Below are positions 25,427 through 36,289 of a stretch of 64,000 bases of DNA, piece after piece. This DNA is from Mermis nigrescens (lineage: Eukaryota; Nematoda; Enoplea; Mermithida; Mermithidae), in contig JAVLUZ010000171.1 of assembly GCA_036768485.1 (NCBI GenBank), forward strand, positions 372,001-436,000, read 5' to 3'. The position numbers and the translations under genes were made by a program. How positions within the stretch are numbered: position 1 is the first letter of the stretch; each line of letters opens with the position of its first letter. The notes under the pieces are model-generated. The model saw only the letters and a list, made by a program, of their open reading frames with translations, did not search any database and was not told the origin of the DNA.

Positions 25427-27665
25427 ATGCACGTTAAATCAGGCGGACCGAAAACAAGACGGCGTGTTCCATTGTCTCGCACGCCTTCACGGGGCCAGTT
25501 GTCCAGCTTGGTGACTGAAGTCACTGTTGATTCGGACGGCGGAGAGTTTATTTCGCCATATGACTTTTATACGCTGGCTCCGCAGCAACAAGCGGCTATA
25601 GCCGCAGCTACCACCGTTGCCTCTGTAACGGATGCATTGTCGCATGACAACGTTTGGGAAAACCCCAAATTATACGCTCAAGGTTCGCAGGCCATTGCCG
25701 GTCTAGAGCCGGGCCCGGTCATAGCGCCTGGCACTAAACCTATACCTACCAGTGCTAGTACGCCAGCCTCTGCAACTGCTTCGCAAGCTAATATTCAATT
25801 CAAATCGCCTATGGTCGGAGTAGAGCAATCCATACCCACGGATGAGCCAGATTTATCACCAAAACGTTTAGTGATCATGCTTTCGGACTCTGAGGCCGAA
25901 AGACAAGCTAATTTATTGCCACCGCATACCATACGCACTGCAATGGCGCAAAAAGACGCCACCACTGTTTTTCAACCAATTGCTCCGCAATCGCTTGCGG
26001 CAGCGCAGCAAGCACCTTTGGGTTTTGGGTCATTACTGCCTTTACCGACTTCACAGCCGGATTGGACAGAACATTACCCTGGACCCGATGCCATAATGTC
26101 GGAAGTGCAGCGCACGCTGCCACCACAAGAAATACAGCAGGCTGCATTGTCTACACAAATTGTGTCGCAAACCGTGCCACAAGGCATGTTGAATTTATCG
26201 GCACCTGGTACTTGTTTTAATGTACCTATGGCTATGACTTGTGCGTCGGATACTGTAGCGCACATTCAACCACAGGGTATTCAAAATGTACCATTGAATG
26301 CGGAGGCTGCAGTTCCTCCGTACCTAAAAGCTATATGCAAATGAGTAAGCGCTGAAGAAAACGCGAGAGAGCAAAATCGCTCGCCTTATGTCCAACACTT
26401 TTTCAACATGATCAAAACCATGACGCGTGAGGCGCCGTGCTATATTGTCCCTAACGTTTTGCACAATTTGCGCACTTACTTAGGTGAAGTCGAAGGAATG
26501 CATTTGTACAATCAGCTGCTAGAAATTGCCCAAGTGCATTTCGATAGTTTATGCAGCGAATTTGAGTTACGCATCCTCGACTGACATACCTGCGCATCCC
26601 TTAGTTTGGACTAGTATCGCACAGCCTATGACTGATGTTGATCGTGGGCCATTGCCTCGATTCATTAATCAAATGAGCATTTTTCAACGCCTATATTACC
26701 CTGACAAATTTTTTGTGCGCAACCGGTTTTTTATCACCACCGGAATGATGCTATATGAGGTTCAATTGCAGTACTTGGTTATTCACCAACACCTCGAACC
26801 ACCGAGTGTTGTGACTGATGGCCAAGCTCACCAAATCCGACCGGAATTTTCGCCGCACCGTATGTGCCCGGCACCCAATCATTTAGCACCAATATTAATA
26901 TCTACGTGCCAAATGATCAATGTTTTTGATACATTCCGAGAATTTCAAGATGAATACGAATTGGAGTACCGATTTTTGTCTATCTTCTCAACAATCAATG
27001 TGATGCACGCAAAAGTGCTGTTGGAATTCCTGGACAGAAAGTTCCTCTTTTATGCGTACTTTACGGCAATGCCGCTATAGGTTGGCGCATGGTGGAACAG
27101 CTGTGTCGCATGCTGCGCATAGCTTTTCTTGGCAAATCTTACACCCCATCGCCAATTGATGCCTTTCCAGAATTCCCGGAGTTGGCCATGCAGATTGAAA
27201 ATCAAGCCAAATTACACAATATGATTTGCAGCATTCAATTAGCAACCGATCCGCCACTTGAGGTTCCGGTTCAATTTGACCAATTTAGAGGTCACCAAAA
27301 ATCGGCCTTTTACCTAAAACACCGTTTGGAAGGAGATTTGGAAAAAATTCGCAAGGAGAGACAACAGGCCTCCTTGCAAGACTCGTGGGTCCTTGGCGAG
27401 CCTTGCCAGGCCTGAAGTCGATCTATCTCTTGCGGCACAAATCAAAATGCAAAAAGCGTGCATGATTATCAAACAGCGCGATAGAGAAAATCTTGCTTCT
27501 GAGCTTCCGAGGCGTGTGACGCGCTTGCGCCGCGCCAGCTTGCTCACAGTTGCCTCAGGCATTTGCCAAATGTCGGAAGATGAGCACCGTGAAAAAGTGA
27601 ATAAATTTTATGACACAAAATCCGAGCATGCTTTGCGTCAGTTAAAAAATTTGGAAAAAGAATGA
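25427..27665 (+). CDS. 3' module, part 2: Ala/Pro/Gln-rich then helical protein, disrupted
   Basis: The first 305 codons (25427-26344) are low-complexity Ala/Pro/Gln/Ser-rich sequence after a basic start (KTRRRVPLSRTPSRG). An in-frame TGA at 26342 is followed by the same open frame up to about 26584. Coding similarity in style then continues in shifted frames at 26526-27080, 27089-27415 and 27393-27665, which are rich in helices and aromatic residues (for example the FRGHQKSAFYLKHRLEGDL stretch). I read these as one long gene with about four lesions. The layout (disordered linker, helical region, then a basic tail) is reminiscent of a structural, Gag-like polyprotein, but I cannot show homology. 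Confidence 0.55.
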
Positions 27666-28475
27666 GTAAAAAGGCTTGTTCAAGCAGAAGTCGCGGCAAA
27701 ACTAAAAGCTTATACCAGCCAAAGGGGCCCCGGGCGGCAAGATCCGCAGTTGTCCTGGCAAAGGTACGCTCAAACGCACCAGCGTTCACAATCGCAAGCA
27801 CAAACACAAGTAAAACCTTATGCACAGACTCACACTAGACCGCAAACCCAACCGCGGCAAAAACAATATCCGGAATCACAATTGCGTTCCAAGAGATATT
27901 CACAGGCAGATGCTGGTCACATGTCGCGCTCGCGACAGCAGCAGCCTCTTGAATATTGCCAACAGCCACAATCAAACCACAGAACTCATCAGGGCTGGTC
28001 GCAATCGCGCCAACGTCAACAATGGGATCAATCGTATCAACCACCATTGAGTCAAGATCAATCAGCCATCGGGGTCTATGCCCAACCACAACCTCGACGT
28101 GAACCATTATTGCCAAAACCGTGGCCTGCTACGCAATCAAAGCAGCGTTCACGCAATACCTCACGCGAGGAATCGTATGGTTTTCATCTGGAACAATATT
28201 TGACGCCAGTACCATCAATCCCGCGTCGTTACACGGATGATGACTATGACGAGGAGGACAAAGACAAAGATGACAGTCGACCAGTGACCCTCATCAGAGC
28301 CTACGTCAACACATGTACGGATGTAGGGAATCGCCATAGCAATATCGCAAGCGTTCAAACACGCGTCGCAAAACCGACTCAGACCGCAAATATTTCCAGC
28401 GCCGTCGCGGCAAGCCGCGCGGCTCAAAGCCTACCTATCAGGATCGCTATTAAATTTGCAAGTTTGACATACTGA
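27666..28475 (+). CDS. 3' module, part 3: Gln/Arg/Ser-rich basic tail
   Basis: In frame with the preceding segment across a TGA at 27663. About 150 residues are dominated by Gln, Arg, Ser, Pro and Tyr in QTQ, QPQ and RSRQQQ-type repeats. An acidic patch (DDDYDEEDKDKDD) and a short Ala/Ser-rich end follow. The composition suggests a nucleic-acid-binding tail. No zinc knuckle is present. The frame is open for 241 codons from the first ATG at 27750. Confidence 0.55.
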   Translation, partial: VKRLVQAEVAAKLKAYTSQRGPGRQDPQLSWQRYAQTHQRSQSQAQTQVKPYAQTHTRPQTQPRQKQYPESQLRSKRYSQADAGHMSRSRQQQPLEYCQQPQSNHRTHQGWSQSRQRQQWDQSYQPPLSQDQSAIGVYAQPQPRREPLLPKPWPATQSKQRSRNTSREESYGFHLEQYLTPVPSIPRRYTDDDYDEEDKDKDDSRPVTLIRAYVNTCTDVGNRHSNIASVQTRVAKPTQTANISSAVAASRAAQSLPIRIAIKFASLTY

Positions 28476-28838
28476 ACTTTTTGAACTCTGCGATAGGCGT
28501 CAAATGGACCAGCAGCTTTTCATCTTTTTTGTTTTTTCGCTCCTGATGTGGATTCCAGGACATTTTTGCGTTTTGCTTATTTTCTTGTGTAATTTTTTTC
28601 TCATCATTTTATTGCTGTAATTTTTGATTGATGGTGCTTATTTTTCTCATCATCTCACATAATGGCATTCCTTGTTTTATCTTGACCTCGTATTTTAAAT
28701 TGTCTATGTCTTTAATCTTTGCTCATGCATAATCTTGCCTTATCATCTCGTGTCTCAAATTTTTTGCTCAATAGCGGTGTTACTATTATGGTATCTTAAT
28801 TCTCTAACGGACAAGGGGTTTCTTTACACCCAATCTAA
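28476..28838 (+). other. Non-coding stretch of the retroelement
   Basis: A T-rich region between the basic tail and the zipper-like frame. It is pyrimidine-rich in several places (for example around 28520-28620) and has no coding signal. Confidence 0.5.
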
Positions 28839-29060
28839 AAATCTTTTTTAATTCAAAATTTTTCCTTACCCGGGGACCGAAAGAGGCTAAGGCGCCAAAG
28901 TTGTGAGAGTTCGTGCAAAAAGGAACGACTTCGGGCACAAGAACTTCGTGGTAAAAGAAAGGAAGAGTTGCTCAAGCAAGTTGATGAGCTGAAACAGGAG
29001 CTAGCGTCGTTGAGAGTGTTTCTGAGAGAGTTCCTGAGTGCAAACGAGGTCATGCATTGA
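28839..29060 (+). CDS. Basic leucine-zipper-like frame near the 3' LTR
   Basis: An open frame of 73 codons with no ATG before its last residues, so it would need splicing or is 5'-decayed. The only nearby AG acceptor in frame is at 28882-28883. From residue about 13 it is strongly basic (GDRKRLRRQSCESSCKKERL, RAQELRGKRKEE). Leucines at heptad spacing follow: L in LLKQVDE, L in LKQELAS, L in LRVFLRE, then F in FLSANEV. The overall look is bZIP. The canonical Asn-x7-Arg of the DNA-contact region is not present at the right spacing, so it may be degenerate or simply a basic coiled coil. It sits between the long 3' module and the polypurine tract. Confidence 0.5.
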   Translation, partial: KSFLIQNFSLPGDRKRLRRQSCESSCKKERLRAQELRGKRKEELLKQVDELKQELASLRVFLREFLSANEVMH

Positions 29061-29230
29061 CTGTTATTTGTTATCGCTATTATCATTATTTTATTTTTGT
29101 TTAGTACGTTCGCTCAGGATGAGGCGTTGCGGACGCCAGAGTGTTGATTAGTAGAGGCGTTGCGGATGCTAGTCATTGTTGTGTACCCCCAAAAAAATTC
29201 TCCACTTCGTGTCTAATTTTTTTTATATAT

Positions 29231-29239
29231 GTGGGGGAG
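29231..29239 (+). promoter_or_regulatory. Polypurine tract before the 3' LTR
   Basis: GTGGGGGAG lies directly upstream of the TGTAAC start of the 3' LTR, the position of the plus-strand primer in LTR retrotransposons. Confidence 0.8.
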
Positions 29240-30261
29240 TGTAACTACGAGAGTTACACGCTTTGGCGAACTTGTGTTAGCAGTTCGCGGTAGCCACTTA
29301 CATAGCCAATACTAGTAGCTATCTACGATAGTGCAATGTGGGCTATGCCTTTGGTCTTCCCATCATTTCCCAAATTTTCAATATTAAAAAACATTAAGAT
29401 ACTTGTCCGGTAACATAGAATTAAGTATATGATAATAGTAATTGTTTTGTGCATTACCGCTTGTATTAGTTTAGAACATTCGATCTGATTTAAAAGTATT
29501 CCAGTATTATGTTATTTTAACGTAAACTTCGTTTACTGTAATGGTCCTATGTGGCCATCTTCGTTAGTTGGTTGGCTGACGTACGATTGTATAGTCAAGT
29601 ACGTTTTCTTTCGTTTTTTGCGTTATTTTGTTGTCGGGCAGCAAGCCGTGTATATAGGATAGAATTAAATATAAAATCCACCCAGGGGTTTTGCTATACA
29701 GCGTGTGAGGCCGGAGTTTCCCGTTCGTGGAGGATTTCTTGGAATTTTGGTGGAGGACTAGGTAAATTTTGTATGATTGTTTATTTTCTTCAAAAGTTAT
29801 AATTATTCTCTCAATCCTAAAACTGATCAAAAATATTATTTAATCTTTAATGATGATTGATCAGTCTAGAGCTCGTTGGTGTTGTTTTCAAATTTCATTG
29901 TGCTACGTACATTAGGAACCAAAAACATTTCTGATCAAGCCTAACCCAGAAAAGAAGTTAATCCATCAACTTGAGCGTTGAGATAGGTCAACTGACCTTT
30001 GCAGCAATTCCGAGATTTAGGTAGGTATTCTTAGGGCTTAGTGCGTAGCTGCTGAGATCACCCGACAAGAAGCGGTCAGCAGTATTAGGACCGAGGGGAT
30101 CGAAGCCGTAAGGTCTGTAAGGGTCCAAAGACCAAAGTCATCCCAGACTAAGCGATCGGGGCCAGCGCTAAGAGCAGATCTAAGTACCTAAGTAAGTCTC
30201 GAACGTGGATACACCCTGTTCCTTGTCGTTTCCGTAGACTTGGATGGGCTCTGTATTTACA
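29240..30261 (+). repeat. 3' LTR
   Basis: 1022 bp, TGTAACTACGAG...TTTACA, co-linear with 15788-16783 apart from small indels and substitutions. A TATA-like AATATAAAAT occurs near 29668. It is flanked on the right by CTAA, the target duplication. The divergence between the two LTRs shows the insertion is not recent. Confidence 0.93.
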
Positions 30262-30385
30262 CTAATCAAACCAATTAGTCAACTAAACAAGCAACTGGCT
30301 AACGAACAAATCAACCTAACTGGTCAAAGAACTATCTGGCCAACCGATCCAATCAATACATACCAACTCACAAACTGACCGCTCG
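30262..30385. repeat. CCAAC minisatellite, right block
   Basis: Continuation of the 14540-15787 minisatellite (CAACTAAACAAGCAACTGGC and similar units), separated from it by the retrotransposon. Confidence 0.85.
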
Positions 30386-30569
30386 GCCCATGACTGAATT
30401 GAAAAAAAGTCGAAAGACTATAGACCATCTTCGCATTTGTGTAAAGGGACCTTGTATAAAAAACACCGGATGAAGGGATGTCAATCGGCACTGGTGTTAG
30501 GGTATCAGACCTCTACTGGGGCTGGCATTTAAGACTGAAGTCAATCCTTGAATGCACATATTATCTTCT

Positions 30570-32480
30570 TAGAGGTGCCAAATTGAGCTTAAGAGCATAA
30601 AAACGCCTAGAGTTTCCGACTTTTTGCACCAGATATGATTGTTGCGTTGCTTATTTTCAGAAATCTGCAAAATTGAGTTTAAAAGGATGAAAACATCTGA
30701 AATTTCCAGCGCTTCGTACAAACTGTAATTACCGTATTGCTGTTTAGAATGTTGCAAAATTTATGTTAAAAGATAGAAATCTCAAAAATTTTCGGCGCTT
30801 CACGCCAGTCATAATTACTGGATTGTTTTTATCCAGAAAAGTACAAATTTGAGCCAGAGGCGTAGCCGGGATTTTACTTCGGAGGGGGCATGCACAAAAA
30901 TTTTTGAAGACTACTTTTGCATCGAATGCTTTGATGTGTTACAGTGGCATGATGTATTGTAAAATTGAGTTTTTCGACCATTAGTTGTGTATATTTGCTG
31001 ATTTATGGGTTTCTCACGATCAACAATACAAAAAGTATGAAGCGGCGCAAATCACCGAAATTTTTCAATTTTTTTACTGTTTTCGTGTAGAATTTACGAC
31101 CTTTTTATAGACAAGCAGTTCGAAATCATGAGTGACTCAAAATGCCCAAAACTTAAATCATTTTTACCGCTGTTAACATTTTGTAGCCACGTGAATACTG
31201 ACAGTCTGACAGAGCAGAAAATTACCGAATTTGTGCAAGACTATTTTGACATTATGCCCAAAGTTCAGGCTTCTAACAGGAAAACTGCGCATTAATAACT
31301 TATATGAAGCACTAGAATATTTTGACTGATTCAGGCTTTTAAACGCAATGCTGGAGCTTTAAAAAGAGAACTGAAACCGGCGGAGCCATGCATCAGAAAA
31401 TTTTGATGCTTTTGCTCTTTAAACTTAATTTATATCTTTACATAATACAGAACAGACAAACTTTCCAGCGCCGCCAAAAACTTTAAGAAATTTCTAACCC
31501 TTTTACCCTTTTATGTCCTACCAAAATTTTTTTACATGTGAAGGAGATTTTAAGGCTGGCCACAGCGGGGTCCGTTGCCGTGCCCCGGAAAATTTTGTAA
31601 ACAATGCACTTCAATGTTGAATACTAATGTTAAAATTTTTGCAAAATCGGCCGAATCTTAGTTCTGAATTAAGCCCAAAAGCAGCTAAAATTGGTCGATT
31701 CACACAAGACTTCTGAGGTGAAATGCGTTCTTCGACCTCTGCTAAGTATGAAGCAACGGGTCCCTGGGAAATGTATCCATGAAAATATTGTTCTTACCGT
31801 TTTCAGACCCATTTGTAGCCTTCTTATTAACAGGATGTAGTTCAGAAAACAGAAAATGCCTAAAAACACAAGAAAATGCGGATATTCTTTTCGATTACAA
31901 TAGAATTATGTGTCCATGTAAAGAAAGACAAACAAAGCAGAGAATAAGCAAACTAGTATGCAACCATTTTCACACTTTTACTATTATGCTCAATAAGCAT
32001 GCGCAGTTTTCATTCAACGATCAAATAGTTGAGTAAATCACTAAATTGATCTGAAGCGCTGGATTTTTTAGCTTATTCAAGCTTCTAAACTCACGGATCT
32101 ATATAACAATAAATAATAATGACTCGGCGCTAAGCGCCGGAAGATTTTGACGTTTTTTTGCCTCTGTGAACTCAATTTTTTTATCACAATTATTGCACCA
32201 CAAAAATCAACAAAATTTTAGAAAAATTTCGGAGGGGGCACATGCCCCCTATGCCCCCCTGGCTACGCCCTTGATTTGAGCTTGAAGAGATAAAAATGTA
32301 GGACTGAAGGGCTGTGTATATTCAAAAAGCTTCAAAATTCAGCTTAAGGGGATAAGAACGTCAAAAATTTTTGGCGCTTCGCACCAGAGTTTTGTAATAT
32401 GCACGTTTTTGCACTGTTTGTCTTGAAAGATTGTGCAATTGAGTTTAAACGAGTAAAAATGCTTGAAGAATTTCTCGAAT
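30570..32480. repeat. ~90-bp tandem repeat, split by a hAT element
   Basis: Units of the form AAATTGAGTTTAAAAGGATG ... TTTCGGCGCTTCGCGCC ... TAATTACTGG occur near 30580, 30670, 30760 and 30840. They resume near 32280, 32330 and 32430 after the hAT-like element at 30855-32273. Related single units may exist near 4990 and 33255. Confidence 0.75.
30855..32273 (+). mobile_element. hAT-type non-autonomous element, copy 1
   Basis: 1419 bp. The left end is CAGAGGCGTAGCCGGG. The right end, read inward, is CAAGGGCGTAGCCAGGGGGG. A perfect 8-bp target duplication ATTTGAGC flanks it (30847-30854 and 32274-32281). The 8-bp duplication with CAGRG-type ends is characteristic of the hAT superfamily. The interior has no transposase frame that I recognise. 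A second copy is at 51319-52664. Confidence 0.92.
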
Positions 32481-32481
32481 C

Positions 32482-34307
32482 ATAAATTTTTGAAATTCTC
32501 TAAAGATTTCATGTCGCTAGAGCTCGTCAAGAGACGCTCAAAAATGCCTTTATTATCGCCTAGATGCTAAAGGTTCTCAATATATCCGACTTCAAAGTTT
32601 GTGATTCCCTTGCTGAGAGAAAATCAATATATTTTGGTACTAAGTTTTTACTTCTACAGCTGGTGCCAAATTTCAGAGGACAAAAATTTAAATACGAGAA
32701 TTTTACCTTTTGCTTATCAACCCTAAATGCCTCAAAATTAAGTCGAAGACAATGGAAATGCCATAATTTTCCATTAATAGTGCCGATTTTACCAATTTAT
32801 TCATATGTGAGTTTTGATAAATTCCTAAAATTTAGCGGAAATGGAAATTGTCAATATTCCTGCTAAACTTAATATTTTTATTTGCTGTCTTCGCATGAAA
32901 GAAGCAGTTACCAACCTAAGTGAAGTTTTTAGGCTGATTAAGGCTGCAAATTTTGTGGCGAGAATGGTTGTGAGGTTCAGCATTGCTTGTGTACCCGTAT
33001 CTTTGAAAAGCGATCAAATTGAGCCTGAAAGAATAGAAGGTCAGGATACTCTAGCGTTTCGTGCCAAATGTAATGTTTAATGTTTCAAAAAATAAACAGT
33101 CTAAAATTTTCACGCGCTATTTGGCAAGTATAATAAAATTTTTTCATTGTTTATCTTCAAATAGGCTGCTTAATTGAACTTAAAATATAGAGTAGGTACA
33201 AACGTTCCATAATATGTAAGATAAATTTCTTCCTATAGTTGTCGTGTGCTTAAAAAATCTGCAAAATTGAGCTGAGAATGGTAGACAGACTAAGAAAATT
33301 TTTCCAGAAGTGAACACAATGCAAAGTCTAAAAACTATACTTGTAAACAATTATTGTATATACAGACTGATAATGCTAAACGCGAGTAAATTGGGATGGA
33401 TAAAACAAACGCAAATGATGCATGCAGATATGCAGAACGTTTCAATAAAGTAATGAGGTAAGATATTTCAAATCAAGCCTTTTTCAAACCGGCAACCAAG
33501 TATAATTTTTGGCCGCCGGTATAATCTGGGAGACAAGCCTCTGTTCTGGTGCGAATTGGTTTCAATTATGATTTACTTGTATTGAGTGGATTTTGTATTG
33601 TGTTTTGTCTTATTATTTTTGTGTTTTGATATTGAAAAATTATGCTGGTCGGATTTTGTTTTTATTTTCATGTGCGGATTTCTTTGTCTTTGTGTGGATT
33701 GTATGTATTTTTGTATTTTTCGGATCTTATAATTTGTGGATTTGATTCTTAATGATTTATTTTTTAATTGTGTATTTAAAATTGTGATATTATTTAAATT
33801 GCATTGTGCGGAATCTGTGTTATTACTGTGATTGGGCGGATTGTTTTATTTATGTTGTTTACTTGTTTTTGTTAAAATTTTTATTTCTTTAAATTCTATT
33901 TCTATTTATTGACTAATTCTTTCAATTATTTTTTGTGATTTATTCAAATTGTGCGTATTTTATATTGTGTAGATTTAAACTTGTGTTTTTATAGTGTAGA
34001 TTGTGTAGATTTCAAATATGTGGATCCGGATTTCATTTTATCGAAAAATTTGGATCCATTGCATCCGGCTTCGGAATCTTGACCATAAATGGAGAAAAGT
34101 GATACAGAGCAAACTGGGAGTCAAAGAAACAGAGCGAACTGGGAGTCGAAAAAACGGACAAAAATTAATATTTTTCTGTAAAAATAGTGTTTACACCGCT
34201 CTTTCGAACAATTTTTCTTGATGATTCTGTTCTTTCAGCAATCTAAGGGCAAATCTACTCATCGTTTTTAATTCACAAAGATGATGTTTTTTATGTAGTA
34301 GCCGCAG
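32482..34307. other. BTBD9 intron, no other gene seen
   Basis: AT-rich. 33560-34020 is a marked T/G-rich tract made of GTGTGGATTTTG-like and TTTTGTATTGTG-like phrases. Short frames such as 32564-32866 have no supporting motif. Confidence 0.5.
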
Positions 34308-34632
34308 TGAGATACAAGATGTTCTCATTGGTCGATTACTGTCTGTTGTTCGCCGATCACAATGCTGATGCCATATTGAAGGCCGACTCTTTTACTTCAC
34401 TCTCAGCCACCAACATAATTCAAATGATATCGCGCAACACTTTTTACATAAAAGAATTTGATAAATTTTTGGCTTTACAAAAGTGGGTCCAACATAATAA
34501 CTTGCTTGTCAACGACTTCGATGCCTTGCCTCAAGATGTTTCCACAAGTTCTGACGACGTCAATGTTTCATTTACCAATATGTCACAAAATGAGCGAAAT
34601 CTAAGCCGAGATCAATGGAGTGAAATTCTGAG
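34308..34632 (+). CDS. BTBD9: BTBD9 exon: BACK domain
   Basis: The acceptor is GTAGCCGCAG and the donor is CTGAG/GTAAAA. Entry phase 1 and exit phase 2 match the flanking exons. The encoded sequence follows the BTBD9 BACK domain: a SLVDYCLLFADHNADAIL helix, then SFTSLSATNIIQMISRNTF, and the conserved W-containing FLALQKWVQHN. After that comes an insertion rich in Ser, Asp and Asn (about 25 residues, containing STSSDDVNVSF) that is longer than I expect for the family. The next exon completes the BACK domain. Confidence 0.88.
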
Positions 34633-34701
34633 GTAAAAAAATTGTACAGTATCACTGAAGGTCAGACTGGTTGAATACTTAATGATGGAATGTCGTAGAA
34701 G

Positions 34702-34835
34702 CAAAATACCCCCTCCTCCATGAACCTAAATACCCAACCCCAGAATTCAATTTTTGAAAATTTTTTCTCGCAAATTTTTGATGTCAGTGGATAGTGTACA
34801 ATGAGAAACGTTGATGCATGGTGTTTTTTCACTAT
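34702..34835 (-). mobile_element. CAYAC-family MITE fragment, copy G
   Basis: An internal portion only: ACCCCAGAATTCAATTTTTG, GTCAGTGGATAGTGTACAATG and AGAAACGTTGATGCATGGTG correspond to the minus orientation of the family. Both termini are lost. It lies about 70 bp after a BTBD9 exon. Confidence 0.7.
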
Positions 34836-35923
34836 CAGTGGTGTTTATCAAAGCTAGAATCTTTCGTTCACCAGGTGTGAGTCTTACTGACTGTGCATAC
34901 AGAGTTAGACTCAGAATTATCACATTTATTATCAAGCATTAAAATAATGTCATGTATGTCCCATAAGTCACTGAAATAAAATAGAAAAATAATGGAGGCC
35001 CACTGTTAATGTGGCCCCTAAAAGGGCCATCGGGATTAAGGAGGAAAAATTAGGACGTTTTCAAGCGCTTAAGCTCAATTTTGCATCTTTATGAAATTTA
35101 AAAATGCAGAAAATTTATCAAGCAACAACTGTTATAACATTAAAAGTATAATAAATTGTAATTTCAATTGAATTATTGCGGCAAAGCGCCAATAATTTCA
35201 GCATTTACACGCTGGTGAACACCAAAAACATATACAACTTCATTGCTGAAAATTCATGAAAAGGATTTCAGAGGGATTCCCTTTTTTCCTATCTCCAAAA
35301 TACAAACCTGCACACAAGGTGTCCCTCGTATCTGTAGATAGTCCCATGTGTGCTATGTTTGTTTAAATTAAACGAAATTTGACCAAAAGGTTCCACGCTG
35401 AAGAATTTTTGACCATTATATATTTGACCCCTGTAGTTACAGCACTTTACAATCAGGTTCAAAGGTCGCATTTTTTATTCGCATAATAAAATAACCGATG
35501 AACCAATAACAAAACCATAAATATGTCAAAAATGTTAACAATTGAGGAATTCAATTTCAATTATATTCAGACCTGCTGCTTGCATTATAAATCAACGAGA
35601 CTGAAGGAATGAAATTTTGTAGCTAGAAAGTCCTTTGTACCATAGACTTACTTTTGGATGCGTTTTACTTATTCTGAACAAAAATCGCACGCATGGCACT
35701 CAAGTAAAACTGTCTATTTATCAAAGCGCTATTTAACAAAACTATTCAAATTTGATTTTCACCATCCATTTTGGCGGAACAATCTTGCTCAGTCCTTAAT
35801 TACTCGTAGCCTAGTGATTTACTCAACTGCTTTCTGAAATAATGCATGATAGCCTTTTTCTCTTAAGCATTTTTGTAACCTAAGAGAAGTTTTTATTTTT
35901 TATATTTTTTTAACATCCGTACT
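34836..35923. other. BTBD9 intron, nothing recognised
   Basis: AT-rich intronic DNA without a supported gene or repeat boundary. Confidence 0.5.
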
Positions 35924-36084
35924 CAGGCACGTAGCCCTCCTATTTTGGGGGGGGTGGGGGACCAACACCAATTTTGGGGGCTCTAAGCCAAAATAGCACA
36001 AAATAACGTGTAAAAAGTCCTATTTTTCCGGTTTTCTCTGAATTTTGGGGGTGGTGTCCGGACCCGCCTACAGCTACGTGCCTG
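35924..36084. mobile_element. 161-bp hAT-type MITE
   Basis: The ends are CAGGCACGTAGCCCTCC and, inverted at the right, CAGGCACGTAGCTGTAGG. A perfect 8-bp duplication TCCGTACT flanks it (35916-35923 and 36085-36092). No coding capacity. Confidence 0.93.
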
Positions 36085-36289
36085 TCCGTACTTTAAGTAT
36101 ATGCTGTGTGATGGTTGAACACCTTTAAACTATACTTGCGCAAAGCGGCAAAAATATTTCAACTATATAAGGAATAAAAATAGACAAAACAGAGGATTGC
36201 AAATTTTGCACAAAACAATGTTCACATAACTACTTTATTTATCATACACAATGCTCCGGCAACATAATTCATGAGAAAAGATTGCCAAT

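Larger units (their letters stand above)
15788..30261 (+). mobile_element. Complete, decayed Ty3/Gypsy LTR retrotransposon, 14.5 kb
   Basis: Bounded by two ~1-kb direct repeats (TGTAAC...TTTACA), with a 4-bp target duplication CTAA (15784-15787 and 30262-30265). A polypurine stretch GTGGGGGAG lies immediately before the 3' LTR. The internal order is gag zinc-knuckle region, aspartic protease, reverse transcriptase, RNase H, integrase with GPY motif, a long 3' coding region (24342-28475), and a basic/zipper frame (28839-29060). RT before integrase with a GPY module fits Ty3/Gypsy (Metaviridae). The coding parts carry many frameshifts and stops, and two MITEs sit inside. It lies in the BTBD9 intron in the same orientation as the gene. 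The length is unusually large because of the 3' module. Confidence 0.92.

Noticed and set aside
24342..28475. Envelope gene of an errantivirus-like element
   Set aside because: The position and acceptor fit, but I see no signal peptide, furin-like site or transmembrane helix, and composition is low-complexity and basic instead.
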